Under the pieces are notes generated by a model that saw only the letters and a program-made list of their open reading frames with translations, searched no databases and was not told the origin of the DNA. Both the position numbers and the translations under genes were made by a program. From contig JAZNTG010000008.1 in NCBI GenBank assembly GCA_045591645.1, positions 1 through 48,300 on the forward strand: a stretch of DNA of 48,300 bases, in the 5' to 3' direction. This DNA comes from SFWF01 sp045591645. GTDB lineage: Bacteria; Bacillota; Clostridia; Oscillospirales; Acutalibacteraceae. Positions within the stretch are counted from its first letter, which is position 1; every line of letters starts with the position of its first letter. Below are positions 8,151 to 16,175 of the stretch, in pieces.

Positions 8151-9227
8151 TTACCCCATCGTGTTTAATAAACTCACAAGCGCGTCGCCCACAAGCTGAG
8201 CAGAATATTCCGCTTCACTTAGCAGATTAGAGTCTGTGCCGACCTCAAGCAGTATTGATCCGGTAGTAAGATTCTGATTATATAATTTTGACGCAAGCAC
8301 CATAGGTCTTGCAAGTCCGGGATACATTGCCTCCATAGTCTGCTGAAATCTTGCAGCAAGGCGGAAATTCTCTTTCCAATTCGGGAAATTCTTTACAGTT
8401 CCGCTCTGGCTTCCCATACATAACATTACCTGAGCCGCTTCTTTTCCGTTTATCTCGGCAACGGGACGCACACGGTCGGTGTCGTTCAGTGCTATCGAGT
8501 CTCTGTGAATATCTATCACTATCTTTATTGACGGATATTTTGAAAGATATTCCTTTATAGTGACCTCCGCACGCGAATAGCTGCCCGTATATGAAGGATA
8601 GTCATGCTGGGTGGTGTCGTGTATAACTCCTATACCCGCGTCTTTTAGCTTTGAAGCTATAATATCACCTATGTGAGTAACATTTCTCGTGTTGTCGGTC
8701 GTTCGACTCGCGTCGGTCGAGGTATAATAATCCCGATCCTCATTCATATAAGATTCGGTCGCGTGGGTATGCACTATCAGAACTTCGGGCTCAGAAGATT
8801 TATTTATCTTTATATTAAGTTTTGCCGAAAGCTCGGTTTTCAGGTTAATGTCGAGGCCCGATGTGTTTTTCATATACACATTATTGTATGAGTATTTTGC
8901 GGAATAAGGTGAGATGAACTGCTCTACTATTTTACCTGCCGCCTGAGCCGAGGTTGATGCTTCTACGGAATCAGGCTCGCTTGAGTTTTCTTCTTTGGAA
9001 GTCGCCGCTTCAGAGCTCTCCTCTTCCGACTGAGTGTCGGTCACCGAACTATTAAACAGATCTGTAAAAATATTATCGGTGCCCGTATCTGCGGTATTCT
9101 GTCCTGTAAAAATAATATTCTCCGCAAATGCGCTTTCTATCGCAAACCCAAACTCACCCGTCAATACACTCACAAAGGCGATGACGAGGGTCAATATCAC
9201 GGGCATAGCATTCTCAATACGTCTCAT
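8151..9227 (-). CDS. spoIIP: Stage II sporulation protein P, peptidoglycan amidase/endopeptidase
   Basis: 358 aa. With SpoIID and SpoIIM it forms the engulfment machine that thins septal peptidoglycan. There is one N-terminal membrane segment (about 8-25), a Ser/Glu-rich low-complexity linker (about 55-100), and an amidase-3-like domain. That domain holds VHTHATESY (His153, His155, Glu158), the later DIHRDS (His241) and ILLEVGTDSN (Glu328), the usual metal and catalytic positions. I chose ATG 9227, with AGGTGA five bases upstream; the ATG at 9245 overlaps that site. It lies between gpr (36 nt upstream) and the 72-aa gene. spoIID is also in the window, at 37306; no spoIIM is seen. Confidence 0.93.
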   Translation of the reverse strand: MRRIENAMPVILTLVIAFVSVLTGEFGFAIESAFAENIIFTGQNTADTGTDNIFTDLFNSSVTDTQSEEESSEAATSKEENSSEPDSVEASTSAQAAGKIVEQFISPYSAKYSYNNVYMKNTSGLDINLKTELSAKLNIKINKSSEPEVLIVHTHATESYMNEDRDYYTSTDASRTTDNTRNVTHIGDIIASKLKDAGIGVIHDTTQHDYPSYTGSYSRAEVTIKEYLSKYPSIKIVIDIHRDSIALNDTDRVRPVAEINGKEAAQVMLCMGSQSGTVKNFPNWKENFRLAARFQQTMEAMYPGLARPMVLASKLYNQNLTTGSILLEVGTDSNLLSEAEYSAQLVGDALVSLLNTMG

Positions 9228-9263
9228 ATCGGTCACCTCATACAATATATATGAGCAATGCTT

Positions 9264-10115
9264 TTATATTAGACCCATAATATCATCTATCGAAAGGCTC
9301 TTCTGAAGGCACAAATTTATACTGACCGCTATCATTTCAGCCGCCCTGTCTATCATCATATCTATCTCTTTAGGTGTTACTATCATATCGGGAATATCGT
9401 CGCCGACTGTGCCGCCCACATCGGAAAGCATAGTCCTTATATCAACTACCGTCGGCACACCTATCGCAATAACGGGAACACCGAGGCTTTTTTCATTTAT
9501 CTCCATTCTGGCATTCCCTACCCCAGATCCCGGACTGATTCCCGTGTCGCTCATCTGCACAGTACATCCAAGTCTGCCGAGACTTCTCGCCGCCAGCGCA
9601 TCTATAACTATGACCGCAGAAGGCAATATCCTGTCGACCGTGCCGAGAATTATTTCTCCTGTTTCTATTCCCGTCTGCCCGAGTACACCGGGCGCGAGCA
9701 CCGATACAGGCAAAAGACCACCAAGTCCAAGCTGGAGACTGAGATCTCGCGAAATATGGCGAGTCGCGATTATTCTGTTTGCTACTCTCGGACCAAGTGA
9801 ATCAGGCGTTATACTGACATTACCGAGTCCTGCCACAAGCACCGAACGAATTCTGCTCGGCAAAAGACGTTTAAGCTCACGAGCCATACAGCCTGCCACC
9901 GCCTTGTCAAGTCCTGCATTTTTTGTAAAGCGGGGTACCTCTAGCGTTATATATCTGCCTATAGGCTTCCCGAGGCGGCGCTCTGCCCCATTATTTGAAA
10001 TTTCCATTCGCGTGACGGTAACCTGTCCGCTTATTTGCTCATCAATCGTCACTCCGTCTATGCTTTTTTTTGCAATTTCTGCCCTTTCCAGAGCAAGATC
10101 AGTACGGATATTCAT
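9264..10115 (-). CDS. gpr: Germination protease GPR (SASP-degrading, family A25)
   Basis: 283 aa. GPR degrades small acid-soluble spore proteins at germination. It begins with NIRTDLALE, where the pro-sequence and its cleavage site lie in this family. It carries the conserved GRYITLEVP, VAGLGN.SITPDSLGP and PGSGVGN segments of the GPR core. It is shorter than the B. subtilis enzyme. The start ATG 10115 has AGGTGATGAG directly upstream. It is followed by spoIIP, the common clostridial pairing. It is divergent from rpsT. I saw no convincing sigma-F/G promoter in the 95-bp shared spacer. Confidence 0.93.
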   Translation of the reverse strand: MNIRTDLALERAEIAKKSIDGVTIDEQISGQVTVTRMEISNNGAERRLGKPIGRYITLEVPRFTKNAGLDKAVAGCMARELKRLLPSRIRSVLVAGLGNVSITPDSLGPRVANRIIATRHISRDLSLQLGLGGLLPVSVLAPGVLGQTGIETGEIILGTVDRILPSAVIVIDALAARSLGRLGCTVQMSDTGISPGSGVGNARMEINEKSLGVPVIAIGVPTVVDIRTMLSDVGGTVGDDIPDMIVTPKEIDMMIDRAAEMIAVSINLCLQKSLSIDDIMGLI

Positions 10116-10143
10116 CTCATCACCTATATTTTTTAAAAAAATC

Positions 10144-10172
10144 TTGCAATTTTGGGAACTGTGTGTTATTAT
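10144..10172 (+). promoter_or_regulatory. Sigma-A promoter of rpsT
   Basis: TTGCAA (10144-10149), 17 bp, TATTAT (10167-10172). The leader is about 30 nt to the ATG at 10211. Confidence 0.7.
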
Positions 10173-10210
10173 AACAGTTGCTCTAATCTTACTTTAGGAG
10201 GTGTCACAAT

Positions 10211-10471
10211 ATGCCGAACATCAAATCCGCTAAGAAACGCGTATTAGTTAGTGCTGCTAATTACGAGCGCAACAAGGCATACCGTTCAGGTCTTAAGACC
10301 GCTGTCAAGAAAGCAAACATCGCTATCGAGACCGGTGCTGCAGACGCTGATGTTGCTGTAAAGGCTGCTGTTAAGAAGATCGACCAGGCTTGTGCTAAGG
10401 GAATTCTTCACAAGAACACCGCAGGCAGAAAGAAGTCTGCTCTTGTCAGCCGTCTCAATAAAGCTCAGTAA
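10211..10471 (+). CDS. rpsT: 30S ribosomal protein S20
   Basis: 86 aa, full length. S20 is a basic three-helix protein that binds 16S rRNA early in 30S assembly. It starts MPNIKSAKKRVLVSA, has NYERNKAYRSGLKTAVKKA, and ends in the conserved GILHKNTAGRKKSALVSRL. The ribosome binding site TAGGAGGTG is 8 nt before the ATG. It is monocistronic and divergent from gpr, the frequent gpr-rpsT arrangement in Firmicutes. Confidence 0.97.
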   Translation: MPNIKSAKKRVLVSAANYERNKAYRSGLKTAVKKANIAIETGAADADVAVKAAVKKIDQACAKGILHKNTAGRKKSALVSRLNKAQ

Positions 10472-10482
10472 GTTTTAAAATA

Positions 10483-10514
10483 ACAGACTTCGCACTTGTT
10501 CGTGCGAAGTCTGT
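10483..10514. terminator. 13-bp hairpin after rpsT
   Basis: The stem 10483-10495 pairs with 10502-10514 around a 6-nt loop, only 11 nt after the rpsT stop. The T-tract is poor on the plus strand (AAGAGCTTTA), so termination may be weak or may need the second hairpin downstream. Confidence 0.55.
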
Positions 10515-10590
10515 AAGAGCTTTATAAAATTGCATAACAAGGCAGTCTTCGGCACCACGTATAGTGTGTGTCGATTTTCTTTTTTATATA

Positions 10591-10620
10591 CAAAAGGGTG
10601 TCCTAAAGGACACCCTTTTG
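10591..10620. terminator. Terminator hairpin between convergent rpsT and the 249-aa gene
   Basis: A 13-bp stem (10591-10603 with 10608-10620) has a TAAA loop. The 3' arm ends in CCCTTTTG in either direction. It serves the minus-strand gene ending at 10638 and may back up rpsT termination. Confidence 0.65.
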
Positions 10621-10637
10621 TTGTATGCTGATTATGC

Positions 10638-11387
10638 TTAGTCTTGATATTTTAATGCTTTGGTAAACTTCTTATTCTTTCCGAGAAGAGGAATCATATT
10701 ATTTATGGATACTATGAGACTTGTACACTCATCCATATACTCTACTGCGTTCTTAAAGCGCGCCTCGTTTTTACCGATAGCTGCTGCAAGCAGGGCTACA
10801 ACTGCCGTAGAGGTGGCATTATCGCCCTGAACGAACATCTCAAGCAGCATATCGATAAGCTTTTTTGTTGCCTTTTTATTTCCGGCTTCAAGAGTCGCTC
10901 TTATCTCAGGAACGAAATAAGAGGTCGCAAAATCAAGATAGAGATACTTTCCTTTTGTTTCAACCTCTTCCTTATACTTATCCTTAAGCGAGGGGTAAAT
11001 CGCAAGAAGCTTAGAGGTTAGTGTTGTTACTGTAACGGCATCTCCTTTGTTGGCTGTGGGAAGGTCAATGCCTGCAGCGTTTACCTTGCGCTTTGCCTTA
11101 ACCCCAAGCTTTTTCTTTAAGGTGTCTACAAAATCCATTCCGACGCTTACGGCATCGCGTTCTAATTGGCTGTCATCAAAGAGATAGCTTGAAGCGATAG
11201 CATAGTCCCCAGTCTTACCGTCCTCTATCTGGGCATACAGAAGCTTATATACCTGACGCGCCTCATCATATTCGATCTTTACCGATACTCTCTCATTAGC
11301 AAAGGTCTCGCCCTCTGCCTTAAAACCGTTTTCCTCAAAAAAGGGAGTCATCTCATCAATGACGGTACCGTAATATCTATTATCCAA
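10638..11387 (-). CDS. Conserved-looking cytoplasmic protein of unknown function
   Basis: 249 aa from TTG 11387, not recognised. It shows no signal peptide or membrane helix. The first part (to about 110) looks alpha/beta with tyrosine-rich strands. The second part, from about 110, is mostly helical with Lys- and Ala-rich segments. GGAGTG lies 6 nt before the TTG. The in-frame GTG at 11396 is inside that ribosome binding site, so the TTG is preferred. It has its own promoter (11422-11450) and terminator. It is oriented with ung but separated from it by 73 nt containing that promoter. Confidence 0.7.
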   Translation of the reverse strand: MDNRYYGTVIDEMTPFFEENGFKAEGETFANERVSVKIEYDEARQVYKLLYAQIEDGKTGDYAIASSYLFDDSQLERDAVSVGMDFVDTLKKKLGVKAKRKVNAAGIDLPTANKGDAVTVTTLTSKLLAIYPSLKDKYKEEVETKGKYLYLDFATSYFVPEIRATLEAGNKKATKKLIDMLLEMFVQGDNATSTAVVALLAAAIGKNEARFKNAVEYMDECTSLIVSINNMIPLLGKNKKFTKALKYQD

Positions 11388-11421
11388 AATTTTCACTCCG
11401 TTATTTTATTATCGATAAGGT

Positions 11422-11450
11422 ATTTTACCATATATTTTACAATTTGTCAC
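11422..11450 (-). promoter_or_regulatory. Promoter of the unknown 249-aa gene
   Basis: The minus strand shows GTGACA (11445-11450), 17 bp, TAAAAT (11422-11427). Confidence 0.6.
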
Positions 11451-11460
11451 GAAAAATTAA

Positions 11461-12126
11461 TTATATCTGCCAATCAATAGGCTTCTGTCCTGTTGAAGCA
11501 AGTATTTCGTTGCATTTTGAAAAGTGCTTGCAGCCAAAAAAACCACCGTATGCTGAAAGCGGACTTGGATGAACGGTTATAAGCTTTCGGTGAATGGGAT
11601 TTTTGATTATCTCGGCTTTATTTCTGGCATTGGCACCCCAAAGCAAAAATACTATAGGGGTCTGCTTTTTATCAAGCTCCGAGATCACCCTGTCGGTAAA
11701 CTTTTCCCAGCCCATACCCTTGTGGGAATTAGGCGTACCCTCACGCACGGTCAATACAGTGTTTAAAAGCAGCACTCCTTGCTCCGCCCAAGCGGTCAGC
11801 TCACCGTGATTGGGTATCGCAAAATCAGTGTCGCTCTCAAGCTCTTTAAATATATTTTTGAGCGAGGGCGGTGGCTCTATACCGCGCTTCACCGAAAAGC
11901 ACATTCCGTGCGCCTGACCTGCTCCGTGATAAGGATCCTGACCGATTATGACCACCCTCGTATCCTCGAAAGAGGAAGCTTTGAGAGCGTTGAAGATATC
12001 GTGCATATCCGGATATATGCGATGAGCAAAGTATTCTTTTTTGAGAAACTCACGTAGCTTAAGATAATAGTCTTTTTGAAATTCGTCTGCTAAAATATTA
12101 TCCCAATCATTACCCAAATGCACCAT
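11461..12126 (-). CDS. ung: Uracil-DNA glycosylase, family 1
   Basis: 221 aa, full length. It removes uracil from DNA to start base excision repair. The water-activating motif GQDPYH is at residues 62-67 (Asp64) and the minor-groove loop HPSPLS at 186-191 (His186). The uracil-specificity region LLLNTVLTV (about 119-127) is also present. The ribosome binding site GGAGGTG precedes ATG 12126. It is monocistronic with its own promoter at 12158-12186. Confidence 0.97.
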   Translation of the reverse strand: MVHLGNDWDNILADEFQKDYYLKLREFLKKEYFAHRIYPDMHDIFNALKASSFEDTRVVIIGQDPYHGAGQAHGMCFSVKRGIEPPPSLKNIFKELESDTDFAIPNHGELTAWAEQGVLLLNTVLTVREGTPNSHKGMGWEKFTDRVISELDKKQTPIVFLLWGANARNKAEIIKNPIHRKLITVHPSPLSAYGGFFGCKHFSKCNEILASTGQKPIDWQI

Positions 12127-12157
12127 AGCCGCACCTCCGACAATCCATCTGAAACAA

Positions 12158-12186
12158 ATATTATCAAAAAATTCTTTGATTTACAA
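12158..12186 (-). promoter_or_regulatory. Promoter of ung
   Basis: The minus strand shows TTGTAA (12181-12186), 17 bp, TAATAT (12158-12163). The rest of the spacer, 12187-12344, is AT-rich and I see nothing else in it. Confidence 0.6.
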
Positions 12187-12344
12187 GAATAATTATTATT
12201 AACCGTCCGTTTTTTGTCTACGGCTAGTAAATATGGCGCTTAACGCAAACTTCTTCGATCGTTTTTCCACCCCCTGTTTTTTAATTTCGTCAAAATTAAT
12301 ATGTTTTTCGGTTGAATCCGCTTTGTTTTTAATAATACTCACAC

Positions 12345-12373
12345 TTGTTAAAAGAGTATATATATGATATAGT
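12345..12373 (+). promoter_or_regulatory. Promoter of the small membrane protein gene
   Basis: TTGTTA (12345-12350), 17 bp, TATAGT (12368-12373), ending 33 nt before the ATG at 12407. Confidence 0.6.
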
Positions 12374-12406
12374 TTTATTAAAATACAAAAGTAAGAAGGC
12401 TTATAT

Positions 12407-12634
12407 ATGTTGGAAGTACTTGGATTCGACTCTTCAATTATGATAGCAGTGTTGATCGCGTTTGTTATCTTTTTGTTATGCTCGTTACCTCACTTTAGTG
12501 TTTTTCAACAGAATCTCCGTTATATTAATACGGAAATCTGCCGTACAAGCGGCAGAGAACAGCGTTACTGGATGCGCAAGAGGCGTAAGCTTTGGCTATC
12601 CTTATTGCCTTTCGTAAAATACAAACCGAATTAA
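12407..12634 (+). CDS. Small single-span membrane protein, function unknown
   Basis: 75 aa, not recognised. One membrane helix spans about residues 10-28. It is followed by a long basic tail with RKRRK near residue 57-61, which predicts an N-out/C-in topology by the positive-inside rule. AGAAGG lies 7 nt before the ATG. It has its own promoter and converges on the ParB/Noc-like gene. Support is moderate: a good promoter, a ribosome binding site and sensible hydrophobicity, but no known family. Confidence 0.55.
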   Translation: MLEVLGFDSSIMIAVLIAFVIFLLCSLPHFSVFQQNLRYINTEICRTSGREQRYWMRKRRKLWLSLLPFVKYKPN

Positions 12635-12640
12635 AACTAA

Positions 12641-12679
12641 TAAAAAAAGCGGGAGCCGCAGTTTCCCACGAACTCCCAC
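12641..12679 (-). terminator. Terminator of the ParB/Noc-like gene
   Basis: On the minus strand a 7-bp GC-rich outer stem (12673-12679 with 12649-12655) is followed directly by seven Ts (complement of 12642-12648). Confidence 0.75.
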
Positions 12680-12691
12680 TAAAAAGGGGGG

Positions 12692-13474
12692 CTATTTTGA
12701 AATGAGTATCTTATACTCTATAAAGCGGTCTGTTTCCTTTTGCTCCGTGACAGCGTTGAAGCCTGTCTGTCGCATTGTTTCGACAATTTTGTTCAGACTG
12801 TTCGCAAATAGCCTTACATCACCGACCGCTCCCTTGCGAATCGGCTGAGGCTCGGGCTCAGGCTCTGGTACGGGGTGAAGCACCCCATCGATATATTTCT
12901 CAGCTTCGGTGAGTGTCATCTGCTCGGCGATTATCACATCAAGCGCCGCAGACCGTTTTTCTTCGGGGAGTCTTAGTAGAGCTCTGGCATGCCTTTCAGT
13001 AAGACGTGCGGCTTCAAGCCGACGGCGAAGCGTCATATCAAGCCTTAGCAGTCTCAGTTTATTCGACAATGTCGATTCGGCAATACCAAGCTTTTCTGCA
13101 ACCTCACAGCGTGTCAGCCCGTATACTGCAAGCAGTCGGTTTATGCCTTCAGCTTCTTCAAATACTGATAAGTCTGTGCGCTGAAGATTTTCAATTATAG
13201 TTATATAGGCAGCTGACAGTCCGTCTGTGCGTTTTATTATGCATGGCACTTTTTTAAGTCCTACAAGCTTTGCGGCTCTGAGCCTGCGTTCACCCGCTAT
13301 AAGCTCGTATATGCCTCGGCTTTCGGGACGCACCAGTAAAGGCTGTATTATACCGCTTGTCCGTATACTTTCCGCAAGCTTTTCTAGCTCATACGGGTCA
13401 AAATGCTTTCTCGGCTGAGAGGGGCTCGGCAGTATGTCCGAAACCTTTATATAGGTAAGCTTTGAGTCGTTCAA
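12692..13474 (-). CDS. noc: ParB/Noc-family CTP-dependent DNA-binding protein
   Basis: 260 aa. The ParB N-domain has the CTP-binding GERRLRAAK (61-69) and the IENLQR box (94-99). A helix-turn-helix follows at about 121-142 (TRCEVAEKLGIAESTLSNKL). A Pro-Glu repeat linker (about 203-211) leads to a short dimerisation domain. Its position next to rsmG matches noc, the nucleoid-occlusion paralog. However, I see no amphipathic N-terminal membrane helix as in B. subtilis Noc, and no soj beside it, so ParB/Spo0J is the alternative. Translation starts at TTG 13474 behind GGGAGGAG. It is transcribed separately from rsmG (own promoter, upstream terminator). Confidence 0.8.
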   Translation of the reverse strand: MNDSKLTYIKVSDILPSPSQPRKHFDPYELEKLAESIRTSGIIQPLLVRPESRGIYELIAGERRLRAAKLVGLKKVPCIIKRTDGLSAAYITIIENLQRTDLSVFEEAEGINRLLAVYGLTRCEVAEKLGIAESTLSNKLRLLRLDMTLRRRLEAARLTERHARALLRLPEEKRSAALDVIIAEQMTLTEAEKYIDGVLHPVPEPEPEPQPIRKGAVGDVRLFANSLNKIVETMRQTGFNAVTEQKETDRFIEYKILISK

Positions 13475-13497
13475 TTGCTCTCCTCCCTTCGGTTATA

Positions 13498-13526
13498 ATT
13501 ATAATGCCTTTACACTACAGAAGCAA
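13498..13526 (-). promoter_or_regulatory. Promoter of the ParB/Noc-like gene
   Basis: The minus strand shows TTGCTT (13521-13526), 17 bp, TATAAT (13498-13503). Confidence 0.7.
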
Positions 13527-13550
13527 AGAAATCCGCTCGACAAAAAGCCT

Positions 13551-13589
13551 TAAAAAAGTAAACAACCGCTGTCATTACAGCGGTTGTTT
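13551..13589 (-). terminator. Terminator of the gtrA-mnmE-mnmG-rsmG operon
   Basis: A 13-bp stem (13560-13572 with 13577-13589) with a 4-nt loop straddles the rsmG stop codon. On the minus strand it is followed by ACTTTTTTA. It isolates the noc-like gene from rsmG. Confidence 0.85.
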
Positions 13590-14288
13590 TGATATTTTGG
13601 CAGATATTCGTGGATATTTTAGCGGAGTTTGCGATATCTTTTTTGTAATAATAAAGCTTCTTGTCTCTGCGCCTGTCAGTGTGATCTGCTTTATTTCACC
13701 CTTTCCACCGCCCAGTATGGAAGCCGCCTTCGTTGCTTGGCTTAGCTCCTCGGCCGCAGACGGTCCCTTCATAGAACAGAATATACCGCCGACTTTACAG
13801 AGTGGCAGGCAATATTCGTAAAGGGTGCGAAGTTCTGCGACTGCGCGTGCCGTGACAAGATCGTATTTTTCTCGGTGAGCGGAGGCTTTACCTGCTTCCT
13901 CGGCACGCATATGAACGGTACGGGCAGAAAGTCCGAGCGCCGATAATACTTCATTCAAGAAAATAAGTCTTTTATTCAGTCCGTCAAGCAGGGTAAGCTC
14001 GATATCAGGGCGAAAGATCTTCAGCACTACCCCGGGAAAACCTGCACCCGTGCCGACGTCGATGACCGAAGCGCCCTTCGGGATATCGACATATTTTAAA
14101 AGCATAGCGCAATCCAGAAAATGCTTTATAACAATGCCCTCGGGGTCGGTAATGGCGGTAAGGTTCATTTTCTCGTTCCATTCTACCAACATTTCGGCAT
14201 ATTTGTCGAGTCGGGTCAGCACCGTCTCGTCATATTCTATTCCGTTTTTACTGAGAACGGCGGTCATTAGTTCCATTGGATAATTCAT
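13575..14288 (-). CDS. rsmG: 16S rRNA (guanine-527-N7)-methyltransferase RsmG
   Basis: 237 aa. It methylates G527 of 16S rRNA using S-adenosylmethionine. The helical N-terminal part has the KMNLTAITD segment. It is followed by the SAM-binding loop VIDVGTGAGFPG (about residues 75-86), LLDGLNKR, and the TARAVAEL motif. ATG 14288 overlaps the mnmG stop as ATGA, so it is translationally coupled. It is the last gene of its operon, with the terminator reaching into the coding end. Confidence 0.96.
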   Translation of the reverse strand: MNYPMELMTAVLSKNGIEYDETVLTRLDKYAEMLVEWNEKMNLTAITDPEGIVIKHFLDCAMLLKYVDIPKGASVIDVGTGAGFPGVVLKIFRPDIELTLLDGLNKRLIFLNEVLSALGLSARTVHMRAEEAGKASAHREKYDLVTARAVAELRTLYEYCLPLCKVGGIFCSMKGPSAAEELSQATKAASILGGGKGEIKQITLTGAETRSFIITKKISQTPLKYPRISAKISKQPL

Positions 14289-16159
14289 TTTTCTCTCCTG
14301 TTTTTCTCTATCCAGATGTTCAGCACCGATACATCCGACGGGCTGACTCCCGAAATACGGGATGCCTGACCCACATTAGAGGGTTTGACTTTATTTAATT
14401 TTTCTCTCGCTTCAAGCCTCAATCCGTCTATCTCGCAATAGTCGATATCAGAGGGCAGCTTGCGGTTTTCGAGCCTTAACATATCTTCGACCTGCGACTG
14501 CTGCCTTTTGATATATCCCTCATACTTTATCTCGGTCTCAACCTTTTCGGCTACCTCAAAGGGAAGCTCGGGACGGTCTTTATCAAACTCGGCAAGGTCA
14601 AAATATGACACCTCAGGACGCTTTATAAGCTCACTCATTTTGATGCCTGTGGACAGCGGTGTTGTGCCGAGGCCAATAAGCCTTTGGTTAAGCTTTTCAC
14701 TTGGGGCAACCGTAAGGCGGGATATTCTTTCTATCTCTGCTTCCTTTTGCTCCTTGCGGACGAGGAATTTATTGTACGTTTGGTCGTCGACAAGTCCTAT
14801 TTCTCTGCCTATGGGCATAAGACGCTCATCAGCATTATCCTGACGAAGAAGAAGTCTGTACTCACTTCTCGAGGTCATCATTCTGTAAGGATCCTGACAA
14901 CCCTTTGTAACAAGGTCATCAATAAGTGTGCCGATATATGATGAAGCTCTCGATAAAATGAGCGGCTCCTTGCTTTCATTTTTTCTGGCAGCGTTTATAC
15001 CCGCGATAAGACCTTGAGCGGCGGCCTCCTCATAGCCTGAGGAGCCGTTGAACTGACCCGCGCCGTAAAGACCTTCAAAGTCCTTAAATTCTAACGATGG
15101 CGCTAAAGCCTGCGGATCAACGCAATCATATTCGATAGCGTAGGCATTGCGCATTATCTCTGCCTTTTCAAGTCCCTTTATAGAATGATATATCTCTATC
15201 TGCACCTCTTCGGGAAGTGAGGATGACATTCCCTGAAGATACATCTCCTCAGTATCGGCGCCACAAGGTTCAATAAAGAGCTGGTGGCGTTTTTTATCGG
15301 CAAAGCGGACAATTTTATCCTCAATAGAGGGGCAATATCTCGGTCCGACTCCCTCGATAACGCCCGAATATAGGGGCGAACGGTGAAGGTTATCTAAAAT
15401 GACCTGTTTAGTTTTATCGTTTGTATAGCTGACGTGACAGACAACAGAGTTACTAAGCGGATCTTCGGTTCGGTAGGAGAAAGGAACGACCCTCTCGTCA
15501 CCCTTTTGAACCTCGAGCTCACTAAAATCAATGGATGAACGAAGGACTCTGGCGGGAGTGCCCGTCTTGAAACGGCGAAGAGGTATTCCAAGCTTTGTAA
15601 GTGCACTTGACAGCCCCTCGGCCGCAAACATACCGTCGGGACCGCCGCTGTAGTTTACCTCGCCGACGAAAATCCTTCCCGCGAGGAAGGTTCCTGTCGC
15701 CAAAATTACCGTTTTGGATATGTATTGTGCACCGAGCTTTGTCACACAGTGCCAACCGTCATCAGATTTAAAAAGGTCTACCACCTCTGCTTGCTTAAGC
15801 ACAAGGTTTTCCTGAAGCTCTACAGTATGCTTCATAAGAGCTGTATAAGCCTTGCGGTCTATCTGAGCGCGAAGCGAATGTACTGCAGGTCCTTTGCCGA
15901 GGTTCAACATACGGCTTTGCAGCATGGTTTTATCTGCGGCAACACCCATCTCGCCGCCAAGAGCATCTATCTCGCGAACGAGATGTCCCTTGGCTGTTCC
16001 GCCTATCGACGGATTACAGGGCATATTTCCGACCGAATCTAAATTTATTGCAAACATTACAGTCTTTTGTCCAAGCCTTGCCGCGGCGAGTGCCGCTTCG
16101 ATACCGGCGTGACCCGCACCGATGACCGCAACATCTATATTTCCAGCGAAATAATTCAT
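14285..16159 (-). CDS. mnmG: tRNA uridine 5-carboxymethylaminomethyl modification enzyme MnmG (GidA)
   Basis: 624 aa, standard length. With MnmE it adds the (carboxymethyl)aminomethyl group to U34 of certain tRNAs, using FAD, NADH and methylene-THF. The FAD-binding GAGHAGIEAALAAARLG is near residue 14, followed by NPSIGGTAKGHLVREIDALGG. The conserved TGTFL, FKTGTP and RYCPSIEDK segments and the C-terminal VSPSDVSVL region are all present. ATG 16159 lies 16 nt after the mnmE stop. Confidence 0.98.
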   Translation of the reverse strand: MNYFAGNIDVAVIGAGHAGIEAALAAARLGQKTVMFAINLDSVGNMPCNPSIGGTAKGHLVREIDALGGEMGVAADKTMLQSRMLNLGKGPAVHSLRAQIDRKAYTALMKHTVELQENLVLKQAEVVDLFKSDDGWHCVTKLGAQYISKTVILATGTFLAGRIFVGEVNYSGGPDGMFAAEGLSSALTKLGIPLRRFKTGTPARVLRSSIDFSELEVQKGDERVVPFSYRTEDPLSNSVVCHVSYTNDKTKQVILDNLHRSPLYSGVIEGVGPRYCPSIEDKIVRFADKKRHQLFIEPCGADTEEMYLQGMSSSLPEEVQIEIYHSIKGLEKAEIMRNAYAIEYDCVDPQALAPSLEFKDFEGLYGAGQFNGSSGYEEAAAQGLIAGINAARKNESKEPLILSRASSYIGTLIDDLVTKGCQDPYRMMTSRSEYRLLLRQDNADERLMPIGREIGLVDDQTYNKFLVRKEQKEAEIERISRLTVAPSEKLNQRLIGLGTTPLSTGIKMSELIKRPEVSYFDLAEFDKDRPELPFEVAEKVETEIKYEGYIKRQQSQVEDMLRLENRKLPSDIDYCEIDGLRLEAREKLNKVKPSNVGQASRISGVSPSDVSVLNIWIEKNRREK

Positions 16160-16175
16160 TTATCTTCTTACCTTC

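Noticed and set aside
9409..10197. 262-codon plus-strand frame opposite gpr
   Set aside because: Low-complexity Ser/Pro/Thr-rich translation typical of an antisense shadow; gpr on the other strand is certain.
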